64,000 nt of DNA from Bacteroidota bacterium (GTDB taxonomy: Bacteria; Bacteroidota; Bacteroidia; Chitinophagales; Saprospiraceae): contig JAKQHS010000109.1 of NCBI GenBank assembly GCA_029557915.1, positions 1-64,000 on the forward strand, written 5' to 3'. Below are positions 1-9,573 of this stretch, one piece after another (within the stretch, counting starts at the first letter, position 1; each line of letters begins with the position of its first letter). The position numbers and the translations under genes are program-made. The notes below the pieces were generated by a model that was not told the origin of the DNA, did not search any database, and saw only the letters and a program-made list of their open reading frames with translations.

Positions 1-3000
1 ATCGTAATAATTGACGGTATAGACTTCAATAGAACTGGTGGGGAAAGCCTTCGAAGTGTAAAAATGGCCCGAGGTGGTCGCAGTTTCATACAAGGAATCC
101 GAAACAGAAGGGTTGGCAATGGTCGTATGTTTTCCCGTGAGAATCACCCGTCCTAAGATATCGTATTTGGTGAATATCCGGAAACCATTGGGATCGGATC
201 GCACTACTTCGCGGTCCAGGCGGTCGTAGGTATAGGTCGTAGTGCCCCCGGAAGGTATTTTTTTGATGGACAAGCGGTTGGAGGCATCGTAGGTGTAAAT
301 AAAACTGCCATTCTTTACCGAAGTGGAGGTATCGACCTTGGTGGCGTCGCTATGCCCGCTGGCTGCTGCTAAAGGTTGGATGACCTGGACCAGGTTTTGA
401 CGGTCATCGTAGAGGTAATAGGTTTTGACGGTATTTCGGGCTTCCATGACCTTCAAGCCCAGGAGATCCGTATAGGTGACTGTGGAATCCCCGTTTTCAT
501 TGATGACTTTTACTTTATTCAGGCTATTGACGGCATACCAGGCACTGGCGGTCCGGAAGTTCCTAACCTCATTGCTGCCGGTATTGCAGGAGTATACGTA
601 GACGACAGGTTTGGTATTGAAAACGCTGCCTGGATGAGTGACCTTATTAACCCGGCTGAGCGGGCTGTTTTCATATTCGGTCACCGTTTTGGCATAAGTC
701 CCTTCGGAGCCTCCAAACTGATTATTATAAAAGGTCACTAATTCGCTGGAAGCGGTGCTCAGATAATTGCCAGGGGTGCCATTGGTATACGTAAACGGAA
801 GATAACCATTGGGTTCCCGGCCGTAACTGTCGTAGTCATGGTGCAGGATCACATCCTTGGAAGTAGGAGATTGTCCTACTCCGATGTTCTGCAAAGCCCG
901 GCCTATATCATCGAAATAGTTGAATTGTCTCCGGACATTGGATCCTGACAGGCCATTGACGGTTCCGGTAGATGTCACGGCATCCTGTAATACATCCCTG
1001 GTTTTTACCGAATTATAGGTACCGGTACCGGTCTTATAAGTGTATTCATGGGTTTTCAAATAGTATGAGTTATAATTTTTTACTCCGGTCATCCGGAGCA
1101 ATTCATCGTATTCAAATTTTCCAGGTATGCTGTTTTCGTTGGCCATACCCGATGCCAGGAGGGTATTTCTATTATAACTATAGGTTGTCATCAGGGCATC
1201 TACGGGATATAGCCTTAACTCGTCCACTGCGACAAATGGATCATCGACTGTCAGGGTAAGGGTGGACGCTGAATTCAACGTCAGCGTATGTTGGACGAAT
1301 CGCCAGCCATTAGCATCGGCTGAGGAGATCACATACGTATTTGTTGTAGCGCCGGAAATACCGGCCTGGGTAGCCTGGTCTTTAATCCAATAACTGAGAA
1401 AATATTTTCCTGCCGGATGACTGGACTTGCTGATATTTCCAGTCCCGGTCCAATAGCCGCTGCCGGTTTTGCCATCCGCATCCGCTTGCAGGCTGCCTGT
1501 ATTGCTGATGGTCCAGCCTCCCTGACTTGCCTCTGTCGTACAAAATCCGGTAAACGCGCATTCGCTTTTCAAGGCATTTTGAACCCTGGCGGATAAAAGC
1601 GTTTCATTATGGCTGTAAATCAAGGTGTTGACCTGGTCATATTCCTTATGCGCCTCCTGGACATTAGTCCCAGCAGGGTGGTATCGATCGATGGTCTCCC
1701 TGAGCACATCACTTCCACCCGTGGAAAAGTTTTCATAAAAACGGTAAGGCAATACCCAGGCGCCGGTCCCGGGTAAGCCGGTGGATGGGTCATATTGGTT
1801 GAAGGTGATCTTGGTTCTGTACACCCTTACATTATCTACATAATTTTCATTTTCAAGTGGGATGCCGATCATGTTTTTTCCTATCATATCGGATTGGGAC
1901 ACATCATTGGCAAATTTAGTCACCCTTTTATACACTTTAGTATCGCTGTTAGTAACCACAGACTCTGTGGGCGATGAAATATTGGTATTCCCGTAAGTAT
2001 GTGTAATTGTTTTTTTAACCGAACCGGCAAGAGCCGCACCGGTGTAATAAAAAACGGTATCAAAAACTTCCTTTTGATAGATCCAGTCCTGGGTGATGAG
2101 ATAATGCTTTCTTTCCCATTTACTTTGATAAACCGCGGATTGAGAACAATTGTTGTTATCTCCGTCGATTACCCAGGTGTACACTCCGCCATTCAGGCAT
2201 AGTTTTAGTTTATTGTCCTGCAGCTGTTTAGCCTCTACGATCATCCCGTAAAAACTCTGAGACCGGCGCGTTTCACTGATATCGAACGAATATTTATATC
2301 CGGTAGAGTGTAATTTTTTACCAGCATCATCATATTCTTCAATCAGCTTTAGCTGTCCAAGGTCCTGGATGTCAAATTCATTGACCAAATTCCAGGAATT
2401 GGTGCCGGGCGCGTAGTTCTTATAATGGTAAACGGTTTTCCCGGCAAAGACCTCCTCCACCCGGCTATAACCAACCAGACTGCCTTGAATGGATCCTAAC
2501 GGGACTCTTGATGAAGCAAAATACATGTAGCTGACACAGTATCTGTTGATCGCCTGCTGGGAGCAAAGTTGAGCTATGGACCATGTATAGGTAGTAAATG
2601 TGGAAGAAGTATAATAGTCAGGGTGATAGAATAGAATTCCACTGCAATTACCATTACTTTGAATATAATTATATTGTTTGTTGGTAAGCAGAGTACCGGG
2701 AGCTGCATACGTTTTAATGTTTTTTATTCTAAGGCCCCCTACCAACCGTTCTGTATTATTCGTATTGCAGATGAAATCGGAAGTAATCGCTCGGTTTCCT
2801 TCCCAGGTAAACTCAGTATAACCCCTGGTTGGAAATACAATTTTAATAAGTGTACCTGCCTGGGCATATGTTTCATTGGGTTCCCTGTTTGCACCGGATG
2901 TAGGGTTATCCATGCCGGGGCAACTAACATCGTTTGGATTTACGCCGTCACAATTTATTACGGGCAGTAGTTTGTTTGTGGGCCAGGTGCCATTAGATGC

Positions 3001-4317
3001 TCCATTGTAAAAGCCCCAATGATCGATTGAATTCGAGGTAAATGAAGGGAGATCCGTGGCATTATAATAAAAAGCATGGGCTTGTTTGCTTAATGAAGCG
3101 ACAGCATTCCTTTCTTTAATGGAATCCAGGGTCAGCCTGCCGGTTTGGTCTGAATAATAAAATTGCTGGTGGACCAATTCAGTACCGGCATTGACACCTC
3201 TGTAAAGGCTTATTTTATCCAGTTTCCTCCCTCCACCAGTACCGGTATAAGTATTGGAAGATGAAGCAAATTTAAGTTTTTCAATTGCCACTGTTCCTTT
3301 CTTAAAAATGACTTCATCCAGGTATTTCCTGCCGGCAATGGTAAAGGTGTTTACCGATGCTGCATTGTCAGTAGAATTGTCACCACATGGACACGTTGGG
3401 TCCGGACATCCTCCAGATTGATATCCATGGGAGAAGGTCCTGGACCAATTGGTACCAGGGTGTACAAACTGGTTTGGGTCATAGGCGCTGCCTTCCGAGA
3501 TATATTTAATCTCGACGGTCTCTGTTGCATTCGGACTGATCACTTTTGATAAATACCAGGAAGATTTATACACAAAGTTGGTATGGTACCTGGGCCAGTT
3601 GTCATCACTGGGGTAATAAACGGTGGTTTGCTCAGTAGCTGTAAACCAATAATTTATGCCTGATGCATCTTTCACCAGGAAACTGTCAATGTCATCGGTA
3701 GTGGAGTTCCAGTAAGGTGTAATTGCCAAATCTTTGACTTCGCTCATGACAATCGTTTTGGATGCCGTGAAATAAAATTTGGCGCTTTGTCCTCCAGCGT
3801 TGAAATAGAAAATATCGGGCTGTGTTTCTATTTCTTTGGATGCAACAGATTGCAGGAAGTTGTTTTCATCGAATTGATTAGATTTTTCACTGGAGGAAGC
3901 CTGATTTATGGTAGATGATTTGCTGAAATAGTTTACTTTCATATCGGGATCCCCCTTTACAGATCTTGAAATCACTCCACCTCCATTCAAGCTCCATCCG
4001 ACACCTACCCAGGTGGGTACTTGTTCTACTCTGATTCCACCACCATCGTATGTTAAACTGAATGGCGCACTCACCTCGGCTCCTTTGAGTTCATACAAGG
4101 GAATGGAAATGTTTGGAATTCCAGTATAAGGGCTTATTTTATAATCACCAAATTTACCCAGGGATGCAGCTTCCGGGGCCGAAGGAAGAGTGACCTTATT
4201 TTGCAAAAATGAGACCCGACGAAATTTAAAATCAGAAGGTCCATCTCCCTGCGCACCAAGAGATATTCCCGTAAACAGAAAAAAGGTAAACCAGCTTAAA
4301 AAAATGAAATTTTTCAT
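1..4317 (-). CDS. Giant YD-repeat/RHS-type secreted protein, C-terminus beyond left edge
   Basis: This is an open frame of 1439 codons from an ATG at 4317 to the window edge with no stop, so the C-terminus is missing. I checked the frame at the start, near 1100 and at the last codon and it is continuous. Residues 1-22 form a signal peptide (hydrophobic, ending in GAQG). Residues 30-110 match the N-terminal region of large Bacteroidota RHS-like proteins (SPYTGIPNISIPLYEL, then LTYDGGGIRV and WVGVGWSLNGGGVISR). Further on, YD-type motifs appear (KFEYDELLRMTG near 1100; VNYYD at the edge). Family knowledge: YD-repeat proteins form hollow shells that carry a variable C-terminal effector, or act as adhesins. 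The effector type cannot be judged here. The start lies 22 bases after the stop of the co-oriented T9SS gene upstream, so the two may be cotranscribed. Confidence 0.85.
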   Translation of the reverse strand, partial: MKNFIFLSWFTFFLFTGISLGAQGDGPSDFKFRRVSFLQNKVTLPSAPEAASLGKFGDYKISPYTGIPNISIPLYELKGAEVSAPFSLTYDGGGIRVEQVPTWVGVGWSLNGGGVISRSVKGDPDMKVNYFSKSSTINQASSSEKSNQFDENNFLQSVASKEIETQPDIFYFNAGGQSAKFYFTASKTIVMSEVKDLAITPYWNSTTDDIDSFLVKDASGINYWFTATEQTTVYYPSDDNWPRYHTNFVYKSSWYLSKVISPNATETVEIKYISEGSAYDPNQFVHPGTNWSRTFSHGYQSGGCPDPTCPCGDNSTDNAASVNTFTIAGRKYLDEVIFKKGTVAIEKLKFASSSNTYTGTGGGRKLDKISLYRGVNAGTELVHQQFYYSDQTGRLTLDSIKERNAVASLSKQAHAFYYNATDLPSFTSNSIDHWGFYNGASNGTWPTNKLLPVINCDGVNPNDVSCPGMDNPTSGANREPNETYAQAGTLIKIVFPTRGYTEFTWEGNRAITSDFICNTNNTERLVGGLRIKNIKTYAAPGTLLTNKQYNYIQSNGNCSGILFYHPDYYTSSTFTTYTWSIAQLCSQQAINRYCVSYMYFASSRVPLGSIQGSLVGYSRVEEVFAGKTVYHYKNYAPGTNSWNLVNEFDIQDLGQLKLIEEYDDAGKKLHSTGYKYSFDISETRRSQSFYGMIVEAKQLQDNKLKLCLNGGVYTWVIDGDNNNCSQSAVYQSKWERKHYLITQDWIYQKEVFDTVFYYTGAALAGSVKKTITHTYGNTNISSPTESVVTNSDTKVYKRVTKFANDVSQSDMIGKNMIGIPLENENYVDNVRVYRTKITFNQYDPSTGLPGTGAWVLPYRFYENFSTGGSDVLRETIDRYHPAGTNVQEAHKEYDQVNTLIYSHNETLLSARVQNALKSECAFTGFCTTEASQGGWTISNTGSLQADADGKTGSGYWTGTGNISKSSHPAGKYFLSYWIKDQATQAGISGATTNTYVISSADANGWRFVQHTLTLNSASTLTLTVDDPFVAVDELRLYPVDALMTTYSYNRNTLLASGMANENSIPGKFEYDELLRMTGVKNYNSYYLKTHEYTYKTGTGTYNSVKTRDVLQDAVTSTGTVNGLSGSNVRRQFNYFDDIGRALQNIGVGQSPTSKDVILHHDYDSYGREPNGYLPFTYTNGTPGNYLSTASSELVTFYNNQFGGSEGTYAKTVTEYENSPLSRVNKVTHPGSVFNTKPVVYVYSCNTGSNEVRNFRTASAWYAVNSLNKVKVINENGDSTVTYTDLLGLKVMEARNTVKTYYLYDDRQNLVQVIQPLAAASGHSDATKVDTSTSVKNGSFIYTYDASNRLSIKKIPSGGTTTYTYDRLDREVVRSDPNGFRIFTKYDILGRVILTGKHTTIANPSVSDSLYETATTSGHFYTSKAFPTSSIEVYTVNYYD

Positions 4318-4339
4318 ATCGCTCTCTATTGAATTCCCA

Positions 4340-5533
4340 TTAATTAATGATAACCAGCCTTAATACTTTCAATTCCTGATCGGCCTGGAGACGGAGATAA
4401 TAAATTCCGCTGCCGAGATTTAAGTCACTAATTTTCAATTGATATTGACCTGCCCCCTGCATTCCAAGATTTAATTGCCGGTAAATCTTTCCCTCAGGGT
4501 GGATGATATCAATTTTGATTTGGACCGCCTGATTAAAGGAATATTCAAGCACCGAATTCTTAAAGGCCGGGTTAGGGTATAGGGCTGTAAATAATTCAAG
4601 CGAATTTCTTACTTCGAGTTCCGAAATCTTTTTGTTCGTATCCAGCCGCCAGAGACCACCTCCATAAGTGCCCGCGTAATATTTTCCTTTATGATAATGA
4701 ACTACTTTGGCACGCAAATCAGATTTGCCGTAAACCATTTTATCACCCTGATTTAGAATATTTGTATTTGCGCTAGCCACTAATAATCCCGTAGAATCAC
4801 TGACCAGAGAGGTAACATTCTTCAACTCTGTCTCCGATTTATTTGGAAGTTTCTTTTGCCAAAGCTCACCATCTACGGAGGCCAATATCCCATCCCCCGA
4901 AGAACCTGCCAGCAGGGTATCCTTGTTTTCAAAAAAGGCTTGGATATCAAAAACAGTAAAAGCCTCCTGGCTTCTCCAGGATATGCCATGATCTTCGCTG
5001 ACAAAAATGTACCGGCCGGATCCTGCATAGATTTTGTTTTTATGCGTCCGGAAAGTAAATGCTATGGAGTGTTTTTTGTCTCCTTTGATTTCCGCCTTAA
5101 TCCATTCTAATCCATCCTGGCTGTAATAAATTCCGCTCCACGTACCTGCTATTAAGTTTTTCCCTGAGACGGCAAGGCTATAGATATAAGGATCGGGGGT
5201 TGAAGAAATGAACTCCCAACTTTCTCCTTCGTTAACGGATTTGTATATTCCGTCCCCATATGCCGCCGCATAAAGAGTCTTGCTATTATTGATAAGGCTA
5301 AAAATGACCGACTTGCTTAAGCCGGATTTAATTTCAGACCAATTGTCCCCATTATTAATCGATTTATAAATTCCGCCTCCCATGGTGGACACCATCAGGT
5401 CTTTGCCCAGACTTAAAATGTTTGAAACCGGGTATTGCTCCTGAAGGCTTGTTTTTGTCCAGGTGGTTTGTCCAGAAATGGGAAATGAAATGAACTGGCA
5501 AAAAATAGCCAGTATGAAAAAAGCATCTTTCAT
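4340..5533 (-). CDS. T9SS-exported Asp-box (BNR-like) beta-propeller protein
   Basis: 397 residues. A signal peptide covers about residues 1-21. The body carries repeated Asp-box-like motifs of the form S-x-N/D-x-G-x-x-W (SINNGDNW, SVNEGESW, SEDHGISW), as in sialidase and photosystem-assembly-type beta-propellers; no catalytic sialidase residues can be claimed. Residues about 320-397 look like a type A T9SS sorting domain (LYPNPAFKNSVLEYSF, then GSGIYYLRLQ and a basic/hydrophobic end), which directs export across the outer membrane and anchoring or release at the surface. It lies immediately upstream of the giant YD-repeat gene, on the same strand, so it may act with it at the cell surface. 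The specific ligand or substrate is unknown. Confidence 0.8.
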   Translation of the reverse strand: MKDAFFILAIFCQFISFPISGQTTWTKTSLQEQYPVSNILSLGKDLMVSTMGGGIYKSINNGDNWSEIKSGLSKSVIFSLINNSKTLYAAAYGDGIYKSVNEGESWEFISSTPDPYIYSLAVSGKNLIAGTWSGIYYSQDGLEWIKAEIKGDKKHSIAFTFRTHKNKIYAGSGRYIFVSEDHGISWRSQEAFTVFDIQAFFENKDTLLAGSSGDGILASVDGELWQKKLPNKSETELKNVTSLVSDSTGLLVASANTNILNQGDKMVYGKSDLRAKVVHYHKGKYYAGTYGGGLWRLDTNKKISELEVRNSLELFTALYPNPAFKNSVLEYSFNQAVQIKIDIIHPEGKIYRQLNLGMQGAGQYQLKISDLNLGSGIYYLRLQADQELKVLRLVIIN

Positions 5534-5977
5534 TTAGTTTAAATTGAATGAGGTTAAATGGAATGAATTTTTTTGTCTTGGATATAGAATTTTGATCAGA
5601 TTGTTTTTACGGACATATATGTTTAATCTCCAAATTCATATCAAATGAATGGGATGAACAACAAATAATTGTGGATTTGTAAGTAGGAAATTCAGATTAT
5701 AAAATGATGCTTTTTAGTAAATCTTTAATTTAAGATTCCAGAGTATATGTAAGAAGTCGGCGAAATGTCGTCCCTTCCTTAAAGAAATTTTTTGGGCCAA
5801 AAAGGGACAAATCAAGGATTAATTAAGAAAATGATTACCTACCCAGCCCGTCTCTCCACTATCCGGTCGGGAGGATCAGCTCCAAAGAACACATGGATCT
5901 AATAAAATACCTTATATGCAAGGAGTCGTTCCTGAAGCATAAACTCTGGGACCGCTCCCAAAGCTGAAGAATGGGGT
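5534..5977. other. Intergenic region, AT-rich at the left end
   Basis: 444 bases between the T9SS gene and the HAD gene. The left part is AT-rich and presumably holds the promoter of the leftward T9SS/YD-repeat pair. I see no convincing small gene, tRNA or terminator. A short palindrome-like run around 5791 (ttgggccaaaaa) is too weak to call. Confidence 0.5.
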
Positions 5978-6580
5978 CTACAACAACTTAAACTCCGGCA
6001 AAACCATCACCCTCATCCCGGCGTCCACGGCAGCCTGGATCCCCAGGGGGCCGTCTTCAAAGACCAGGCAGTCTGCAGGGTCGATGCCGATCAAACGGGC
6101 GCAGGTCAAAAAGGTCTCGGGGTGGGGTTTGGGATGGAGGACGTCATCGGCGCTGACTACCGTGGGGATCAGGTGGTCCAGCCCCAGGGCCCGGATCACG
6201 CGATCCGCATTGACCTTGCTGCTGCCCGTACCGATGGCCATCGGCAGCCTGCCGTGGTAATGTTTTACGAGTTCATACACTTCGGCGATGGGTTGGATCT
6301 CTTCGAGCTCATCGAGCAGGGACAGGTAGTAATCGCTTTTAATGGTTTTGCCCGCCAGCGGATCAATGTCCCAGCCATAACGTTTATTGAAGGTCTTGAT
6401 CACCTGGTAAGAGGGCGCCCCGGCCATTTCATTGATCATTTCCGCAGTGATGTCCACCCCAAAATGCCTGCCCGTCAGGGACCAGGCCTTGACGTGGCTC
6501 GGCATGGTATCCGCCAGGGTGCCGTCGAGGTCAAAAATCAGTCCCCTCACGTCTTCGGGGACCAATGAATAAATTTCCAT
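5978..6580 (-). CDS. HAD-superfamily phosphatase, beta-phosphoglucomutase type
   Basis: 200 residues from the ATG at 6580. The frame extends upstream to 6640, but family proteins begin shortly before motif I, so the inner start is preferred. Motif I is FDLDGTLADT (nucleophile and acid/base Asp), motif II lies at IGTGSS, motif III Lys is in HPKPHPETF, and motif IV is FEDGPLGIQAA. A helical cap domain sits between motif I and motif II. This places it in the beta-phosphoglucomutase/phosphoglycolate phosphatase-like subfamily; the cytoplasmic substrate is probably a small sugar phosphate but cannot be fixed from sequence. It is separated by about 96 bases from the secreted sugar isomerase gene upstream on the same strand. 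Confidence 0.85.
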   Translation of the reverse strand: MEIYSLVPEDVRGLIFDLDGTLADTMPSHVKAWSLTGRHFGVDITAEMINEMAGAPSYQVIKTFNKRYGWDIDPLAGKTIKSDYYLSLLDELEEIQPIAEVYELVKHYHGRLPMAIGTGSSKVNADRVIRALGLDHLIPTVVSADDVLHPKPHPETFLTCARLIGIDPADCLVFEDGPLGIQAAVDAGMRVMVLPEFKLL

Positions 6581-6676
6581 AGGGATCGCTTGTTGCCGGC
6601 AGGCTGTGGAAATAAACACAAGGCGTGCCTCGTGCAACACAGGCCCTCGCCTTCACTGTCCGGCTGTTTAATAAAA

Positions 6677-7594
6677 TCAGGCCTTACTGCCCGCCTTGAC
6701 CAAATTTGTAAAACTGGTTTTCAGATTTTCCAGGGGTTTTGGGGCCGCATCCTGCTCCACCAGGAAAAATTGCGTACCGGCCAGTTTTGCCTTTTTAAAG
6801 ATGGGTTCAAAGTCGATGTAACCCTGTCCGACCTCTACCGGTTTTTGATCTTTGTCAAGGTCTTTGACATGCCAGAGCGGGAATCGCCCGGGATGAGTCT
6901 TGAACAGTTCCGGGATATTGACCCCCGCCTTGGTCGCCCAGGCCAGGTCGAGCTCAAACTTGAGGAGGTCCGCGCTGATCTGGGTGGCCATCATATCAAA
7001 AGGCCTTTTCCCTTCCACGAGCTCAAATTCGGCGGTATGATTATGGAAAGCAAACTGGATGCCCGCTTTTTTGCAGGCTTCTCCGGTTTTTTGCAGCACT
7101 TCCAGGGATTGGTTGATTTCTTCCATGGTCTTCACCGGAGTACTGGAGCATACCAGGTATTTGAGTCCGCCCTGGGCCGCTTCGTCCACCAGTTCCTGCA
7201 TATGGGTGGCCAGGGAACGGGAGGGGGGGCGGGGAGGCGTGTTGGGATTATTGGCCGAAGGAGGAGCGCCGCCCGGCCTTCTGAAAGGAAAACCTGAAGC
7301 GTGGTGCGCCACCCACTTAAGGCCGTATTCTTTGGCCAGTTTGGCAAATTCCGGAGCGGGCAGGCCATAATATCCACCCAATGGGGAACCGGCCGATTCA
7401 AGATGGACATATCCTATATCGGCCAATCCTTTCAGCACCCCTTTGAGGTCATCGTTGATGACCGAGTTGGCGGTGTATAACTGAACGCCGTATTTCCTTT
7501 TTTCCTTAATCAGGCCCAGCACATCGGAGGGAGCCACCAGGGTGCCGGCGGACAAGGCCAGCGAAGTTTTAATAAACGATCTTCTTTGATTCAT
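6677..7594 (-). CDS. Secreted sugar phosphate isomerase/epimerase-like TIM-barrel protein
   Basis: 305 residues. The N-terminus has an RRSF motif followed by a hydrophobic stretch (SLALSAGTLVA), typical of a Tat signal peptide, so it is probably exported to the periplasm. The rest fits the xylose isomerase-like TIM barrel of the IolE/hydroxypyruvate isomerase group: YTANSVIND near the start, FAFHNHTAEF and LKFELDLAWATKAG in the middle, and WHVKDLD and FFLVEQD near the end, where metal-binding Glu, Asp and His residues usually lie. Such exported members are common in Bacteroidota and accompany sugar-acid or inositol use; the substrate is not known here. The leader contains TAATTTCG 6-13 bases before the start, one base away from the TAnnTTTG -7 consensus. 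Confidence 0.85.
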   Translation of the reverse strand: MNQRRSFIKTSLALSAGTLVAPSDVLGLIKEKRKYGVQLYTANSVINDDLKGVLKGLADIGYVHLESAGSPLGGYYGLPAPEFAKLAKEYGLKWVAHHASGFPFRRPGGAPPSANNPNTPPRPPSRSLATHMQELVDEAAQGGLKYLVCSSTPVKTMEEINQSLEVLQKTGEACKKAGIQFAFHNHTAEFELVEGKRPFDMMATQISADLLKFELDLAWATKAGVNIPELFKTHPGRFPLWHVKDLDKDQKPVEVGQGYIDFEPIFKKAKLAGTQFFLVEQDAAPKPLENLKTSFTNLVKAGSKA

Positions 7595-7628
7595 GCCTGC
7601 GAAATTACCGGAAATTAAAAGAAATAGT

Positions 7629-7671
7629 TAGCAAGTTGGCAAGTTTGTAAGTTAGCAAGTTTGTAAGTTGG
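7629..7671. repeat. Short tandem repeat, period 8
   Basis: About five units of an 8-base repeat with consensus (a/t/g)g(c/t)aagtt, just upstream of the sugar isomerase gene. It belongs to the set of short tandem repeats described in the findings. Confidence 0.7.
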
Positions 7672-7673
7672 AT

Positions 7674-8445
7674 TATTCACTCTCCTGCCCCTTGCCTCTC
7701 CTCAAATTACTTTGCCATCAGGCAGGCAAGCCTCAAGGGGAGTCAAACCCTTGGCCCATTTCTATTAATAATTTTGATCTCGCCTTGTGCTTATTCTAAA
7801 TAAGGGCAGAGCGGAATTGTCCGGTTTAAAATTGCGGCCGAGATCTTTGGTTCCCCAGCGGCTTGCCCCACTTACAGGATTTGAGAATTAGTAGTCTGGG
7901 GGGACAGGGGCAAAGTAGCTTTATATATAACCTCCCCCACCCCCTAAAGGGGAGTCAAACCCTTGACACTCTTGCATTTATTCTTTTCATCTCGCTCTGT
8001 TTTTATTCGTAAACTTAATTTATTCCCCTCCCCTTGCCTCTCCTCAAATTGCATTGCCATTCGGCGGGCAGGCCTAAAGGGGAGTCAAACCCTTGGCCCT
8101 TTTACATTAATAATTTTGATCTCGCCCTGTGCTTATTCTAAATAAGGGTAGAGTGGAATTGTCCGGTTTAAAATTGCGGCCGAGATCTTTGGTTCCCCAG
8201 CGGCTTGCCCCACTTACAGGATTTGAGAATTAGCAGTCTGGGGGGACAGGGGCAAAGTAGCTTTGATATATAACCTCCCCCACCCCCTAAAGGGGAGTCA
8301 AACCCTTGACAATCTTGCATTTATTTTTTTCATCTCGCTCTGTTTTTATTCGAAACTTAATTTATTCCCCTCCCCCGCCCCTCCTCAAATTGCATTGCCA
8401 TGAGGCGGGAAGGCCTTGAGGAGAGTCCTACCCTCAGCGAGTAGG
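7674..8445. repeat. Tandem duplication, about 343-bp unit, 2.2 copies
   Basis: Two nearly identical units (about 7674-8020 and 8021-8362) and the first 80 bases of a third (from 8363). The period measured from the shared cctcccccac block (7931 and 8274) is 343 bases. Each unit contains two copies of a ggggagtcaaacccttg motif, each preceded by a C-rich arm that can pair with the G-rich part (for example ccccctaaagggg). Copies differ by point changes and a few short indels. No coding frame persists through the units. The block fills most of the gap between the isomerase and the CotH-like gene. Confidence 0.85.
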
Positions 8446-8473
8446 CAACTTAATTGGTTGATAGGGAATCACT

Positions 8474-9544
8474 TCATTCCTTGAGGCCTTTCACCACCAC
8501 ATTGCCGGTGCCGTTTTTATCGCAGGGATAACGGACGGCTTCCGTCCATTTTTTTTCATTCCGGATGATCTCGAAAAAACCGCCGAGGTATTTTTTAATC
8601 GTTTCCGGAGTGTTTTTTTCCTGCCAGGGCTGGCGGTCCACGGTGGCCATGATTTCGTTTTCGCGGCTGGTGAATTCAGTCAGGACTTCACGGATCAGGC
8701 TGTCGTCCGCCATACAATATCCCCGGTACCTTCGCTCGGTCACCGACCTCAGCCCAAGCGCTTCGGAAGGTTTGGCATAGGGCGCGTCGACCAGTCCGGA
8801 ATGGTCAAAATCATAAGGGACCGGGACCGGTTTTTCCCCGGGTATGGCCAGGAGACGGACATTGTGCAGGTACTGAACGGACCAGTCGGTATTGCCGATC
8901 ATGTATTCAAAAAGGGCCATGCGTACAAAGTCACGGGGGGCCGTGTTTTCCGGGCGCATCATTCTTTTTGTGATCAGGGTCGCCTCATTTCTCGCCGCCA
9001 TGGCCTCATCTTCTTCGAGCAGGTAACCGGTGACGCTAAAGTCCTTTTTAGAATTTCCCTCTTCCCGGAACTGAATATGCACCATTCGTACCTTATAACT
9101 TTTAGGGCCGAAAAGATTGTGCAATTTGTAAACCAGGTACTCCCGGACCACATAATCTTCGCCGCGGCAGGGCATGACCAGTTTCAGTTTCTTTTTTCCC
9201 GCAAAAAGCCCCTTGTCAACCGGTTGACCAGTGAAGTCCATCGACAGTGGCGGGTAGGTGCAATTGCCCTGGGTGCGCCTGAAATTGCCCCTCGTTTTCA
9301 TTTTCAGCGAAAGGCTTTGCGGTCCATCGGGGCCTTCGTAAACCAGGGTCACGGGATGCGCTTTCGCTGCATCGCTGCGGTCCTGAATCAGTTTGTTTAC
9401 CGCTCCGGTAATGGTCAGTTGAAGGATGGACTCCTCATCAAAAAGCCCGGAATCGGCGAAGGCAAGGGGTTCACCAATGGAACCCATTTCTGTACCTGTC
9501 GCATTCCAAGGCAAGAAATAAAACAAAAACAATAACAAAATCAT
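8474..9544 (-). CDS. Secreted CotH-kinase-like hypothetical protein
   Basis: 356 residues with a short hydrophobic signal at residues 1-12 or so. No family is certain. Features resemble the atypical-kinase fold of spore coat CotH proteins: KMKTRGNFRR (the RGN of the nucleotide-binding region), KKLKLVMPC, VREYLVYKL, then ALFEYMIGNTDWS and PVPYDFDHSGLVD, which match the CotH pattern of a GNxDW catalytic-loop-like motif followed by PYDFD for metal binding. If correct, it would be a periplasmic or lipoprotein-like kinase or phosphotransferase of unknown target. It stands 29 bases after the stop of the sigma factor gene on the same strand, so it may be read through from that operon. Confidence 0.55.
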   Translation of the reverse strand: MILLLFLFYFLPWNATGTEMGSIGEPLAFADSGLFDEESILQLTITGAVNKLIQDRSDAAKAHPVTLVYEGPDGPQSLSLKMKTRGNFRRTQGNCTYPPLSMDFTGQPVDKGLFAGKKKLKLVMPCRGEDYVVREYLVYKLHNLFGPKSYKVRMVHIQFREEGNSKKDFSVTGYLLEEDEAMAARNEATLITKRMMRPENTAPRDFVRMALFEYMIGNTDWSVQYLHNVRLLAIPGEKPVPVPYDFDHSGLVDAPYAKPSEALGLRSVTERRYRGYCMADDSLIREVLTEFTSRENEIMATVDRQPWQEKNTPETIKKYLGGFFEIIRNEKKWTEAVRYPCDKNGTGNVVVKGLKE

Positions 9545-9573
9545 CTCTTGGGTTCCGGTTCTTACAACTAAAA

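Noticed and set aside
376..2970. Several plus-strand frames of 60-121 residues
   Set aside because: All lie opposite the continuous YD-repeat reading frame.
6590..7297. 235-residue frame opposite the sugar isomerase
   Set aside because: Antisense to a well-conserved TIM-barrel enzyme and low in protein-like character.
8801..9535. 244-residue frame opposite the CotH-like gene
   Set aside because: No family features, while the minus-strand protein has a signal peptide and conserved motifs.
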